Part shown: positions 24,380 to 36,033 of the stretch, in pieces
Layout of the letters: each line of letters starts with the position of its first letter
Numbering within the stretch: the stretch's first letter is position 1
Source: Lonicera japonica
Taxonomy: Eukaryota > Streptophyta > Magnoliopsida > Dipsacales > Caprifoliaceae
Direction of reading: 5' to 3'
Assembly (NCBI GenBank): GCA_021464415.1
Contig: CM038471.1
Location: 76,862,414-76,926,413 of the forward strand
DNA: 64,000 nucleotides
Translations under genes and position numbers: made by a program
The notes under the pieces: model-generated
Database searches by the model: none
Seen by the model: only the letters and a program-made list of their open reading frames with translations
What the model was told of the DNA's origin: nothing

Positions 24380-27300
24380 TTTAAAAAATTCTTGATGCAG
24401 ACCAACACTAGCTATTATTCTGTGTAGGGTATGAATTTGATTGAAGATGAATGTATTTTTTGCATTGGTTTGAGCAAAGAAAGGATAATGTGAATGTATT
24501 GAGGTCCTAATATTAGTCTGGTTTTGCCATAATTTGATCTAATAATTGACCTTCCCCTCTACAACAGAAAGATGTGTTTGTAGCCAGCCAGCCACCCATT
24601 TATAAATAAGGATAGCAATAAATTTCAAAGAATAATTGGAAGAGAGATTCAAGTCAAGTCAAGTCATCCATATTTGACATCTTTTAGGTTTCAATTTTGG
24701 TCCATTCTTTGTCAGTTCTTGAATGTTATTGTTTTCAAATCTGAGTGGTTTTTGGCTTTTGTTAAAGTTAGGTGTCTTTGAAGGTACAGCGTACTACGTA
24801 CACGTGAAATTTAGCTCCAAATAAATTTGCAAACAAGCATAGAAGTGTTTATTGGTTCAAAATCGTTCGCATATATCCCAACTCAAACAAATCCAATTAA
24901 AAGTAGATTTTGAAATCAAATTAAATAAATTAATTAGATTTTCAAAACATAATAAAGTTGGGTTTGGTCCAGTTCACATTAGATTGTGACTCCAACTAAA
25001 ATATCGAAGTTTATTTAATGTGTTATTTTAGTGTGGGTATAAATGACAAGTAGTTGGTTCTCGTATTTAGCTAAATTTTTGCTTTTGTTTGGGAAGTGGA
25101 AACCAAGTGAATAGAATAGAATAGAATAGAAAGAGAGTGGTTGGGAATTTGGATGGGTGTTGAAGTGGACAGCATGAGAGCCACACATGATGCTTTCCAA
25201 GCTGGTGAAGAAGATTATATATATATATATATATATAATGATGATGATGATGATATGGGTAGAAATAGTATATATAAAATTGTCATCAACCAGCTCATCT
25301 TTGGATAAAGACATCCAAAGCTGTCATTGGCCTTTTTCCATTAAAGCCTCGACTATAAGCTATTTTTATGAATATTGTAACTACTAAAACTATGGTATTG
25401 TTGTTAGTGAATTTTTGTATAGTGTTTGTTTTACATCGTCTGTGTGTTTTGCAAACTAATATTTTATCTCTGTGGCCACTAGTTATTTTTGGTCTGTCAA
25501 AGACTCAAAGTTTGTGCTTAAAGCGTATATCATCTTACTTGATTGTTAAATGCTTTTAATGCTAATCAAGTTTATTTCTATCCTCTAATTTTAACTAATT
25601 AATTATTAGAATAAAGCTTCTTTTTTTTTAAGATATATCGATGGAAAAGAAAAAATCTTACTCCGAAAATAAATGGAGAGATTTCTTAAAACTTTCCTTT
25701 CTTACAAAAGTTTTCCACTTTGTTTAGTGATATTTTTTTCCTTTTAGTTATCAATTTATTAATTTGACTCAATTGTTTAGATGAAGATAATAACCCACTA
25801 ATTCTAGATAAAATCATTGTATATTTTATTGTCACATGCATTAGATCAAATTAACAAATTCTTTTTTCAAGGAACGACTGTTGTTTCGTCATGGAAAAGG
25901 ACTTAGAACCTAGATAAAACACCATTTTGAACATCATCTAAACAAAGCTGAATATGCTTAAATTTATAATTTACTAATGCGAATATCTCCCGTTATGTAT
26001 GTATATACATACATTTTATTTTTTTTTGAGTAACTGCATCTCAAGATATTCGAATATGGGTATATACATACATATATATGATTTTTATTCTATAAGGACC
26101 AAGTTTAAGAACAATTATATATAGATTGGAGCTTTTGAGGGATAAACTGATGAGTTTTTTTTTTATCATCTCTACCGAGTTTCATCGAAAAATTCAACCG
26201 AAAAGTAAGTTAACTAAAAAATTTAATATATATTCAAAAAATGCGCGCACACACACACACACACATATATATATCAATTTTTTTTAGTTTAACCCACTTC
26301 TTAATTGAATATTTTGGTGAAATTTAATGGAGAAGATGTAATTAGGGAGATCATTTCCTCCAAAGTCTCATCAAAGAGTTAATTTGTTTACCCCTTCAAA
26401 AGCTTAAATCCATACGGAATGGTTTTTAAACTTTATCTTTATGGGAATTGTTTTCCATTTATATATATATATATATCGGCAATTATTATTACTAGAGCAG
26501 TGTGTGTATATATATTTATACATTATTCTTTAAGCATAATAAATTATTCTGACAATAGCAATTTATAATATGAAAAAAGAAATTACCTTTATATATGTAC
26601 ATATATAAAAAGCAATTTATAAACAAATGTTAAGAGTATATTTGAAATGCTAAATTTAAAACATAATTTCTCTGCAGTTTGCTAAAGGAGTTACCACTGC
26701 TACAGTGTAACACTTGAGCTCTAATTGCAATTGTTATTTATAACGAAATGTTAATATACGAATTTATTTTTAATATTTATTTATTTTTATGAATAGAATA
26801 GAACTATATCCCTTAAATATTACTATTATGATTACAAAACCTCTCGATCATCATTGTTATTTATATATATCATAAAAGTAAAAAGAGTTAAACTTTCATT
26901 TTTTAATTAAAAAAACCAAATTAACTTTTTTAATTACAATAAACACGCTTACACGCAATGAAAACAGAATCAAGAGAGAGAAAAAGAAGATTTGAGATAT
27001 AAAGGGGCATTATTGTAACTTCGGCTCAAATTTTACTTTAACTAACGGTCATCACAAAACCATCAATTTTGGGCCCATTCCATGAAATAAAATATGTAGA
27101 CCCTTTAATTGTTTTACATATCAGTCCGGTCCATTCTCTTAAAAAAAATGTGATGAGATTTTAATATTTTTTTGACTTTCTCGTAATTTAAGAATACACT
27201 TATTCATCCCAATCAATACTTTAGACCAAAACGATTAAATCTGGCGATGGTAATGCATCTTACAAGCTCTTACTGTCGCAGTGTCATTAATTTCATGTTG

Positions 27301-28110
27301 GCTGACAAAATGGACAACTCAACATTTTGTAAATCAATAATTATTAAATTGTCATTAAATTGATATCTCTGTAAATTAACACAATTTGGGAGGTCCTAAT
27401 ATTATTAATTTATAGAGGCTGTAATGTAGTTAATTTTTTTTTCTAGAGAACTACTGTTAATAATATTTAAGGATGCTAGTAAAAGTATCGTGATATTTCA
27501 ATGTAAATACATTTTTTTTATAAGAAAAGTAATCTATGTAGTTAGGATATGTGTTTAGAAGGCCTAATATCTCAATTCAACCCATGACTTTCTCTCCTTG
27601 CTTAATTGACATCTTCTTGCGTCTTTTTTTCATCAATTCAATATGATTTCAAGGTAAGGTAAAACATTTTTCTTTACTTATTTGCATTAAAATAAAAAAT
27701 AATATTTTAAATCACAAAAATTAAGAAGTATGAAAAAAAATGTTAGTTTGAGTTTTATTGAAAATAATTGTGAAACAAAAATGAGATAAAAATCGGGTAC
27801 AAATTTACTAATTCTAGTGATGTTTTTGTGCTCAACTTTAATTTTAGAAAAAGATTAATTTTTAATGACAGAAATGAGTGACTAAATATTTGTCACAAAT
27901 ATAATGTTTTGCTCTTATGAGAAATAGTTATATTCATAAATAGCAAAAGTTTCCAAATAAAGCAAGCAAAGTTAAATTGGAACCCAGAATCAAGTCTCGA
28001 GTTTCAATGGAACAAAATGTAGAGATGGAAAAAGGGCAACCACAATAACACATAAATCATTGAAATGTAGAGATGGAAAAAGGGCACCACAATAACACAT
28101 AAATTAATAA
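24380..28110. other. Intergenic, no gene seen
   Basis: AT-rich. It contains (TAGAA)n near 25109-25130, (AT)n followed by (GAT)n at 25213-25256, (CA)n(TA)n at 26244-26273 and other AT microsatellites. A 50-bp direct repeat (AATGTAGAGATGGAAAAAGG ... CACAATAACACATAAAT) lies at about 28015-28105. Confidence 0.45.
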
Positions 28111-28117
28111 AAAATAT

Positions 28118-28189
28118 TTCCGCTGCCGGGATTTGAACCCGGATTCTAATATATATTGTCGCTTAAGGAATTGCCAGTGCCACAGCGGA
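28118..28189 (-). tRNA. tRNA-like sequence, 72 nt, degenerate D and anticodon arms
   Basis: Read on -, the 72-nt sequence begins TCCGCTG and ends CAGCGGA plus an A, giving a 7-bp acceptor stem. The T arm CCGGG-TTCAAAT-CCCGG is perfect and holds a consensus B box. It is followed by AATATTTTTT, a possible Pol III terminator. The D and anticodon arms do not pair well and no anticodon can be assigned, so it is probably a tRNA pseudogene or a tRNA-derived element rather than a working tRNA. The T arm and 3' side are closest to plant tRNA-Glu. A related 56-nt copy lies at 42929-42984. Confidence 0.5.
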
Positions 28190-28293
28190 TTAATTTTTGT
28201 TTATATTAACGCAATAGTTTTATAAATAAATTCAAATGCTACCACTTCTTTTTATCGAAACTTTTTATATTTATGAGTAGAGAGCTATTTACC

Positions 28294-28348
28294 ATAATAA
28301 TAATAATAATAATAATAATAATTATTATTATTATTATTATTATTATTA
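28294..28348. repeat. (AAT)n(ATT)n palindromic microsatellite
   Basis: About nine ATA-type units switch directly to about nine ATT units, giving a perfect 55-bp inverted repeat that could form a cruciform. Confidence 0.9.
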
Positions 28349-28384
28349 GCCTACATATGGATGGATTGCTCGATCTGGATCATC

Positions 28385-29626
28385 CATGGCCGGCCCTGGG
28401 GTAGGGCAGGTAGGGCGATCGCCCAGGGCCAAAAAATAAGAAAGGGTACCAATTTTTTTGTATATGTATATATATATAATATAATAAGTATATGTTAAAA
28501 AAATATTAAATAAATAAAATATCTTTTCAAAAATCTTTATTTAATAAGGTAACTTTCCAATAAAATGATGCAAATTTTTAAAGTCGGTCTCTTCGTCTTC
28601 ACCTATTTTTCATTGACCAAAATTAAGAAAACCAGAGCTATACCTATTATTTTATTATTTTTCAGTCTTCAGCTCTTCCTTTTACAATTGCCTATTGCCC
28701 TCTTAGCGTCATTTTAGAGTATCTAGAAACTTTTTAGAAAATGAAAATGTACATAAAGGTTGAAGATGTAGCATATATGTGCTTGAATTATCGTTGTATT
28801 GGTTTTAAAGACATGTAAACTCGTACGTTTTGAAATGAAATTTGTAAACACTTTCAATTTTTAATTGTAATGTGTTTTTGGCGGTGTGGGAGTATAGTTT
28901 TGAACATTTTGTTCTTGGGCCGAATTAGTTCCAAAATCCCCTCATGGGCCGAATATACAAGGCGGGACCCGAATATCCCAAGGAATGAAGGGAGTCACGG
29001 ATGAAATCCAATAAGCACAAGGGAACCGTGTGAATTACTGCCGAACAAAAAGACAGATCTGCCGAACATGAGATGGTTACGCCGATCAAAGATGATATAT
29101 TTATGAGTAACTTTGGGTATATGGATAAGGATATATACGTACAAGCCAGCTCATCAATGAGAAAAGGATATTCACTGGCGTCGTCCCATGATGAGGGATT
29201 ACCGTACCAACGAATGGCTGATCAACACGTGTAAAGTGAAGGAAGGTTAGTTATAACAGCTATTTCCTTGACAGATGGAGAGAGAAGGTAGTGCCACGTA
29301 AACCCTAAAAATGCCCCAGATAGTAATTTCACCAGTGATCTAATTCATCTTGGGAAACACGAAATGTAAGAGTATAAATAGAAAAGGATGTCCACAAAAA
29401 CAAGGGGTGGCAAAGAAAAAAAAGGAAGGAGAGGAAAAGAGAGAGGTCCAGTGATCATTCTTCCAGTTTGGGCCGGACCTGTATTGAGACGATAAAACAC
29501 CACCTACAGGCGGAATACAAAAATTAATTGATTTTTTAATATAAAAAAATTTAATATATTTATTTATAAAAGGGACATCACTTTAAAATTTCGTCCAAGA
29601 TTTAAAATTGACTAGGACCGGCTCTG
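28385..29626. mobile_element. Non-autonomous hAT element (copy 1), holding a solo LTR
   Basis: It starts CATGGCCGGCCCTGG and ends GGACCGGCTCTG; the ends are inverted repeats of the CAGGGCCGGCCC type. It is flanked by a perfect 8-bp target duplication GGATCATC at 28377-28384 and 29627-29634. Without the nested LTR it is about 600 bp and non-coding. It is about 85% identical to the second copy at 54019-56632 once that copy's own insertions are removed. Confidence 0.9.
28885..29518. mobile_element. Solo LTR inside hAT copy 1
   Basis: The 634-bp sequence starts TGTGGGAG, ends CCTACA, and is bordered by GGCGG at 28880-28884 and 29519-29523, a perfect 5-bp target duplication. Comparison with hAT copy 2 shows the precise empty site. 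It has a TATA box (TATAAATA, 29373-29380) in the region expected of a U3 promoter. No internal retroelement sequence remains, so it arose by LTR-LTR recombination or is a lone LTR. Confidence 0.88.
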
Positions 29627-30060
29627 GGATCATCTGAGTTGTTAATACCAAGACTGTGTTTTTGAAATCAAGGTCTCGCAGATAAATATGTTAATTATCG
29701 TATTAACCTATCGCATCAAGCCACTAAAACCCACACCAATGGCAATGTGAAGTTGTTTGGTAAAAATAGACTTTTTAATTTCGTTTAAACTTTTACTTCT
29801 CCGTTAGTCTTTCTCGATTCTCTCAGATTAAAACTACTTTCTAATGAAACCTCTCACTTTTGAGCTTCAATTGGAGCCATTATTGCTATGTTATGCTAAT
29901 AAATATTTCTAAAGATTTTTTCTTGGGTTGGTGCATGTCCATTTTTTAAATAAATTTTTTTTTAACACAAGCAACAAAATTATCCTATTTTTCTAGAATA
30001 AAAAGAGTCATAATATTTATTAGTACTCAAGTGAATAATAAGTCATCTGTGAAGGAATCA

Positions 30061-30540
30061 TCTATTTATATTATAAAATACTATTTTTGACTAAATTTTT
30101 TTTTCTCAAAAAGTATAAGAATCCAATAGCTTAAAAAACACAAATTATGATATGCTTTGGTTGTACATCATTAGATAAGTTTACATGCACATTAAGATGT
30201 CAAATCAAATATAAAATACTAACACCATTATATATACACACAATAAATTCTTACACACTAATAATTTTGTTAGTAATTTAAATAGCATAACTTTAAATAA
30301 AAAATTTGAATTTGAATTATATATTTAAAATCTACTAATTAATATCAATTAAATAAGAACGTATTTTATCTAAAAAAGATTAAAAAAACTTATTGAGTAA
30401 CATTTAAGAACGTATTTTACGTGTTTGTATATTATTGGTTAGCTTAATCTATGTGTTCACGGTATATCAATCCAATTTTTTGGACCATTTAATGTTTAAA
30501 TCACAGTGATCGACGCAATTAGATTATTTTCACATCTGAC
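30061..30540 (+). mobile_element. Helitron 5'-end fragment
   Basis: The start (TCTATTTATATTATAAAATA, then TTTTTGACTAAA) matches the 5' end of the Helitrons at 54108 and 55615. Downstream text (CACACAATAAATTCTTACAC, TTATTGAGTAACATTTAAGA) follows the same order. No 3' hairpin with CTRR was found, so the element is truncated or decayed. Confidence 0.65.
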
Positions 30541-31800
30541 ATTGAAATTAATTTGTTAATAAAATATTTTGTTAACATTGGAATAAGAGAAAAAAATGAT
30601 TAAAAGTGACTCTAAAATAAGGCGTTCAATCAGGTTTATTTTTAATTTTTCTAAGATGAAGATTGAACATATGCTTAAGTTGTTCAATATAAATTTATTG
30701 GAGTTTGCCAATTTAAATTGATCATATGTTATTTTAAAATTGTGTTTCCAAATTAATTTAAAGAAATAAAAGGTGAATAACTGATGTTTGCTCAATATTT
30801 ATTTATTTTTTTCTTTTCTTTTTTTATTTCCTTTTACACCCTGCTACTCTCTCACTCAAATTTTATTAAGTTGTGTGCTTTTCACAAAATGTTTAAATCA
30901 TGTGAATTAATAAATTGAACTTTGAGAATTTGTGGATTTAAAATCTCATGATTTTTACTATAGGTGTTCTTTTACAATTTTCATAAATTTTTATAAGTAT
31001 TTTTTAAATGACCAAAATGTAGTAATGTAAATTGAGTTTGAGAGAGTATCTTATGCATTTATAATTTTAATTGGAGATAGAAAGTATTGGTGATGAATAA
31101 TGAAAGAAAGATAAAATTAGAAAGAGTTGAATTAAGTTTACTCTGTAATTCAAGACTCAATTTTAAAATCACACCAATTTATTGAGATTTTGAAATCTCA
31201 TAAATTTTAGAAATTCAAAATTTCAAAAGATTAAGTAATCTTACCTTATTACAAAAAAGAACAGATTAATTTCACAACCCAAGTGATTCCTTGAATCCCA
31301 TACTTATAGGTTTTTTAAGAAAAATTAAATTTCAAAATCATAAAAGATAAAACTTTTTTTTATTGCAAGATTTAGATAAATTTGAAACACCCTGAAAAAA
31401 AAAAGAGGGAGAGTTATTAATTTGAATGATTTTGGTTAACATTTCAATGCTTTTAGTGCCATTTTTCGAAAATGCTCACTGCATAATGTTCGAAATTAGA
31501 TTTAAGTATATTTTTATTAAAACAAAAGAAGAAGTAGATTTCAGTGCAAATTTCATCCATGTCAAAAGTTAATGAGTACATGCAGGTCACGTGACTTTTA
31601 ATCAAAAAAGAAAATAGAAAGTATGAAAAAGCAAGTGGTTACTCAGTGCAAAATGTCGGTTAAAGTTCAGATTTGATATTTTTTCTTTTAAAAAGAAGTT
31701 ATATTCTCCCTTTTTTTTATTTATAATTTATTAGTAACTATAAAGGGAGGGGAATAAGCAGCATGAATCCAACTGTTGCAGTCAAATATCTTATATCTTC
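30541..31800. other. Intergenic, no gene seen
   Basis: AT-rich; nothing supported. Confidence 0.4.
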
Positions 31801-31803
31801 AAA

Positions 31804-32215
31804 AATGCAATAGGCGGAGTAATCCTTAAATTTTATATATTGCTTTTTGAGAATCCACACTTTTGATGTAAGATCCCCTCATGTGTGGCTTAATTTTTGA
31901 GTTTAACACGTGAATTAATTGAGTGACGTGGAGCCCGCCCATATGGCATATGTGTGGCTTAATTTTTGAGTCCAACACGTGAATTAATTAGGTGACGTGG
32001 AGCCCGCCCGTATAGCGTAAGATAAAGCCGGCTGTTTCTGAACGACGAAGTCGATCTTGATGAACCAACGGGTATCTATTGCTGTGATATCATGTTAGAT
32101 TTCGGAGCATCTAACCCAAAACCAATTGGCAATAGGTGGAATACCCCTTAGATCTTATATATTACTTTTTGAGGATCCACTATTCCGATGTGGAATTGAT
32201 AGTCTCAACAGGTTT
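31804..32215. repeat. Nested direct repeats, probably retroelement-derived
   Basis: A 69-bp unit occurs twice in tandem (31881-31949 and from 31950), each with GTGTGGCTTAATTTTTGAGT, a G-box-like AACACGTGAA and GTGACGTGGAGCCCGCCC. Around these, a second pair (about 31807-31870 and 32131-32195) shares TTATATATTGCTTTTTGAG and GATCCAC. GATATCATGTTAGATTT at 32086-32102 recalls the region next to a tRNA-iMet primer site. I infer LTR retroelement origin. Confidence 0.55.
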
Positions 32216-32559
32216 TACCGAGTTTGGGTCATTATGGACAAAAAACATATCCTTAATTTTAATTTGTATGCACTTTAAACATAAACATGAGATCTATATG
32301 ACACGTTATACAAACCTAAGAAGACACTGCTCTCAACATATTGTGTACAAGTTGAGCCGCTGATGATTCGACTTGTTGCCCGGTATGACATTTATATGTT
32401 TTCAAAAATACATTCATTTCAAGGTAATTATTGATTAAGAATACATTACTACCATGAAATTGTATTCTTAATTATATCCGAAAAAAGAAAATACAATCTT
32501 AATCTGGAATATATAAAGGAGAATAAAACACTTCTAATTTTGGAAAAAAAGGGTGGGAT

Positions 32560-32573
32560 GGGGGGGGGGGGGG
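32560..32573 (+). repeat. Poly(G) tract
   Basis: Fourteen consecutive G, preceded by GGGTGGGAT. Confidence 0.9.
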
Positions 32574-32934
32574 TACTTATTCACAAAACACTCCTTTTAC
32601 AATGTGTTTTTTGAAGCCAAAAAACACAAGAACTCAGACAACGGATCTGTAACAATTTGGGAGCACGAAGGTCCACAATTCACCATCAAACTACAACTTC
32701 CTCCTGTCTAAGATTCTAAGTTGAGAGTATGCTATTTTTTTAATTTTTTTTTTGAGATGTTTCAAATTAAGAATTTGGTTTTCGTTTTGGGACATATTTA
32801 ATGCACCAAATTTCAAGATACCAAACAAGTTTTGTTGTTAAAAATTAGTATATCCTTTAAAAAAAGTCTCACTCAAAACAAGGATTTTCAAGGCTAATAT
32901 CCAGCTGACTTAACTAACTTTTTCTTTTCTTTTT

Positions 32935-33190
32935 CATCAGAAACAAATGCTTTTATTAAAAAAAAGCAAGGATACAAAGATGGAGGACCAGAAATCCACA
33001 AACAAACAGAGCATTAAAAGTTTAAAACAACAAAAAAGGAAAGCAGAAATGACAGCTGACTTAACTCACTTAAGAGCGGACTTGAAGCTGATAGTCCGAA
33101 AGACAGGAAGGCAAACAACGTTAAACTCAAACTCTGCGCTAAATTTGGGATGTAGGGATTTTAATTTAGTCCAAACAAGAGTTTAAATGG
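32935..33190 (-). mobile_element. LINE 3' UTR fragment
   Basis: On - the region ends CATCTTTGTATCCTTGC, then T-rich AATAAAAGC, then a purine-rich AAAAAGAAAAGAAAAAG tail, a layout typical of plant LINE 3' ends. Upstream is T- and GTT-rich 3' UTR-like sequence. No reverse-transcriptase coding remains. The 79-codon + frame here is treated as spurious. Confidence 0.5.
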
Positions 33191-34092
33191 TATTCAACTG
33201 AACCTCAAATAAACAATGTATGAAAAAGTCGCATGAATAACTCTAGTGGCAAATATGAAATACAATTACCTCAAGTGGGGCGTTGGAATCTAGAGTTCTT
33301 TAAACAAATTAAAAGGAAATATATTCAGATAAATCTCTTGTTGCTTCACAGCCTCATACTTCACTGTCCTATGATTTGATCATTCTATCCTACATCGAAA
33401 AAAATATATACAAAAGCAACAAAACTAGTTCATAATCTAATGAGAGAGAATACAAGTTTTAATCAATTGGAAATAGTGCAAGAAATTATACCCAAGAAAG
33501 AAAAAAATCCAACGTTATATGAACAAAAAATTGGAAGAAGTGAAATTAATATCGCTGTGTACATAAAGAGTTCACAAAAGGTTAATATACAAAATGATGT
33601 TTTGGTTATTGAATTGCTCTGCATTTAAATTACTTTCTGGTAGGCCCCATTTCTTGCCCAATGAAATGTATTTTGCAAACTAACTTTTGGTGTAACATTT
33701 GTGTGTCTCGCATTGCTCGAAAGAAATTATCATAAAAGCACAATAATGCCCAAAAAACAAAACCCATCAATTGCATATCAAGTAATGAAAGCATAAAAAA
33801 GAGCACATCATTATATTAACTAAAAAGTGCAAAAACTTACCACAAAAGCACAATTATACCAAGAAAAAGAGGCCCATCATTAGCATAAGAAGCAATGAAA
33901 GCACATAATAGATTGATATTATAGAAAAGAGCAGTCAAAAACATCACATGAGGATGTGATTTTCTTGCAAACAAGAAAGCTACATCTAGCCATGTAGTTA
34001 AACTTCAGCCTTTTTGTCACCTAAGAATCAAAGTAAGCAAGTAACTTGATCTAACAAAAAAGAGAAAAAGAACATAAACCGAGTTTATCAAT
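33191..34092. other. Downstream of the coiled-coil gene, with a diverged duplication
   Basis: Contains the likely 3' UTR of the minus-strand coiled-coil gene. Two diverged copies of about 85 bp lie at about 33734-33815 and 33842-33920 (AAAAGCACAAT ... CCCATCA ... AATGAAAGCA). No other gene seen. Confidence 0.5.
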
Positions 34093-36033
34093 TTAGTGTC
34101 CACGAGCAACATATGCAACTGAAGCTGCAGCCAAAATTGTTGTCGCCGAAGAAACCAAAGTCCAAAAGCTCTTCTTCTTATGCGCCACTGTTACTGAATC
34201 CTTCAAGAACTCAACCTCACGCTTCATATCTTCAACTTTTACCTCTCTACTATTAAAGGCATTCTTGATTGCTTCCAATTCAGCCACAAATGATTTCATT
34301 TCTTCCTTATCCTTTAGTTCATTGAATCCCTTTTCATTCAAAACAATGCTTTCATCTTTAGATACAGAAACCAAATTTGCCGTGCTCCTCAACATGTTCA
34401 AGATTAGCTCCAAATTAGCATCGGCTATGGTTGTTTTAGCCTTAACGTCATCAAATTCCTTTTGAGCCTTTGCGAGTTTTTTCCCCACCAAAGCTATGTC
34501 ATTCATAAGAACTGAGCATTGATTCTCTAACTCTTTCTTTTCTCCAACTAGGTTTCCATTTTCATTCTTCATCTCAGTCACCACCTTCTTGGTTTCTTCA
34601 AGATTCTTCTCTATTTGGAGCATTTTCTCCCTCAAACTCATTCCATACATTTTCTCCTTTTTAAATCCCTCCTTAGCTTCATCCCTCTCAATTTTAACGC
34701 AATCAAATTCATCTCTATATTGGTTAACTTCGGATTCCAATTCCTTGATTCTTCCGATTTGAACCTTACAAGACTCTTCCAATGATAAGATGTTGCTCTT
34801 GAACTTACCCAACTCCTTTTTCAGTTCAACTATTTCCTTTTCGTCATTACTTTTTGCCTTCTCTACCTCAATCTTCTCTCGACTCATTGCCTCAACTATT
34901 TTCTTCTGTTCACCCAACTGCTTCATAACTTGATTCAAATCCTTCACAATCAAACCCTTTTCTTCACTCAACTTCTTGAAATTCTTCTCCCTCTCTTCCT
35001 TTTCTTTAACCAATGCGTCAATCTTCTTCACCGTCTCCTTTTCTTTCTCTACACCTTCACCACATTCCTTCTCTAGAACTATAACGCTTCCTCTCAACCT
35101 CTCTTCCTCCTTCTGCAGACTCAATACCATCTCCCCAAGTTGACTCACTTCACTTTCCAACTCAGTCCTCTTCACCACTTCCAAATTCTTCTCCTCCGCA
35201 ATCACTTCCTTCTCTCTAACAGTTTCCCCAATCTCTCTCTTCATTTCTTCAATTACCCGATTTGACTCCACCAAGCACCTCTCGATTGATTCCTTATCTC
35301 TCTTCATCGATTCGAGCCTCCTTTCTCTCTCTTCCTTTTCCTCCACCAAAGATTTACACTCTCCCTTCAATTTGCAAACCACTTCTTCAATCTGTCTCTC
35401 TTTCTTCTCCATTTGAGTGAGTTTCACTCTCAACCTATCAGTTTCCTCAACTTGAGCATCGAATCGAGTCCTAATTTCATCCCTCTCTTGAGAAACAGAA
35501 CCCGAGATTTTCTTCTCATTACCAATCTCAACAGCAACTTCACTCAACCTCTTCTTCAAAAACCCACTCTCATTCTCTTTCTCTCTCTTCAATTTCTCAA
35601 TGTCACTCTTCTCTCTCATCGCCTCCCTCATTTCTCTCTCTAAACCCCCCAACTTCTTCTCAATCTTTATCCTCTCTTTCACAAACCCATCTCTCTCTTT
35701 AGCAATAATTTCAGCTTTTTCACTCACTTGAACCTTAACAAACACACAAACCACACTCTTCTGCAACTCCATTAAAACTGTTTCATCACTCAACTGAATC
35801 AACTCGGCCTGCAAAACCTTTTTCTCCATTTTGGACCGAGTTAGCTCACATTCAAGAGACCCATTAGAGATTTGGAGAGAATCCACCTGTTGGCGGCGCT
35901 CAACAGTCTCCTTGAGGAGCATTGCATTAAGGGATTTCAAGTTTTCAAGCTTTTCTGAGGTTTCTTCCATGGCTGCTTGATGGATCTGTTGATCTTGGTT
36001 TTGGGGGTGTTGGGTCACCTTCTTTTTGGCCAT
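34093..36033 (-). CDS. Large coiled-coil protein with C-terminal membrane anchor
   Basis: A single open frame of 646 residues, without introns. Residues about 25-620 are almost continuous coiled coil, very rich in Glu and Lys with heptad spacing (for example MEKKERQIEEVVCKLKGECK). A short Lys patch (HKKKSF) precedes a hydrophobic segment of about 20 residues (FWTLVSSATTILAAASVAYV), and the protein ends ARGH. That is the layout of a tail-anchored protein facing the cytosol. Plant proteins of this build include the peroxisomal and mitochondrial division factors PMD1/PMD2 and those annotated USO1-like or myosin-heavy-chain-like; this one is about twice the length of PMD1/2. Assignment to that family is inference from architecture. 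The start fits the first ATG, followed by a basic, Gln-rich N-terminus. The target membrane cannot be told. Confidence 0.85.
   Translation of the reverse strand: MAKKKVTQHPQNQDQQIHQAAMEETSEKLENLKSLNAMLLKETVERRQQVDSLQISNGSLECELTRSKMEKKVLQAELIQLSDETVLMELQKSVVCVFVKVQVSEKAEIIAKERDGFVKERIKIEKKLGGLEREMREAMREKSDIEKLKREKENESGFLKKRLSEVAVEIGNEKKISGSVSQERDEIRTRFDAQVEETDRLRVKLTQMEKKERQIEEVVCKLKGECKSLVEEKEERERRLESMKRDKESIERCLVESNRVIEEMKREIGETVREKEVIAEEKNLEVVKRTELESEVSQLGEMVLSLQKEEERLRGSVIVLEKECGEGVEKEKETVKKIDALVKEKEEREKNFKKLSEEKGLIVKDLNQVMKQLGEQKKIVEAMSREKIEVEKAKSNDEKEIVELKKELGKFKSNILSLEESCKVQIGRIKELESEVNQYRDEFDCVKIERDEAKEGFKKEKMYGMSLREKMLQIEKNLEETKKVVTEMKNENGNLVGEKKELENQCSVLMNDIALVGKKLAKAQKEFDDVKAKTTIADANLELILNMLRSTANLVSVSKDESIVLNEKGFNELKDKEEMKSFVAELEAIKNAFNSREVKVEDMKREVEFLKDSVTVAHKKKSFWTLVSSATTILAAASVAYVARGH

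Noticed and set aside
32947..33186. 79-codon + frame
   Set aside because: Opposite strand fits a LINE 3' UTR and tail; the frame has no known domain.
34265..35643. Two + frames inside the coiled-coil gene
   Set aside because: Complements of a 646-residue coding frame with strong heptad periodicity on the other strand.
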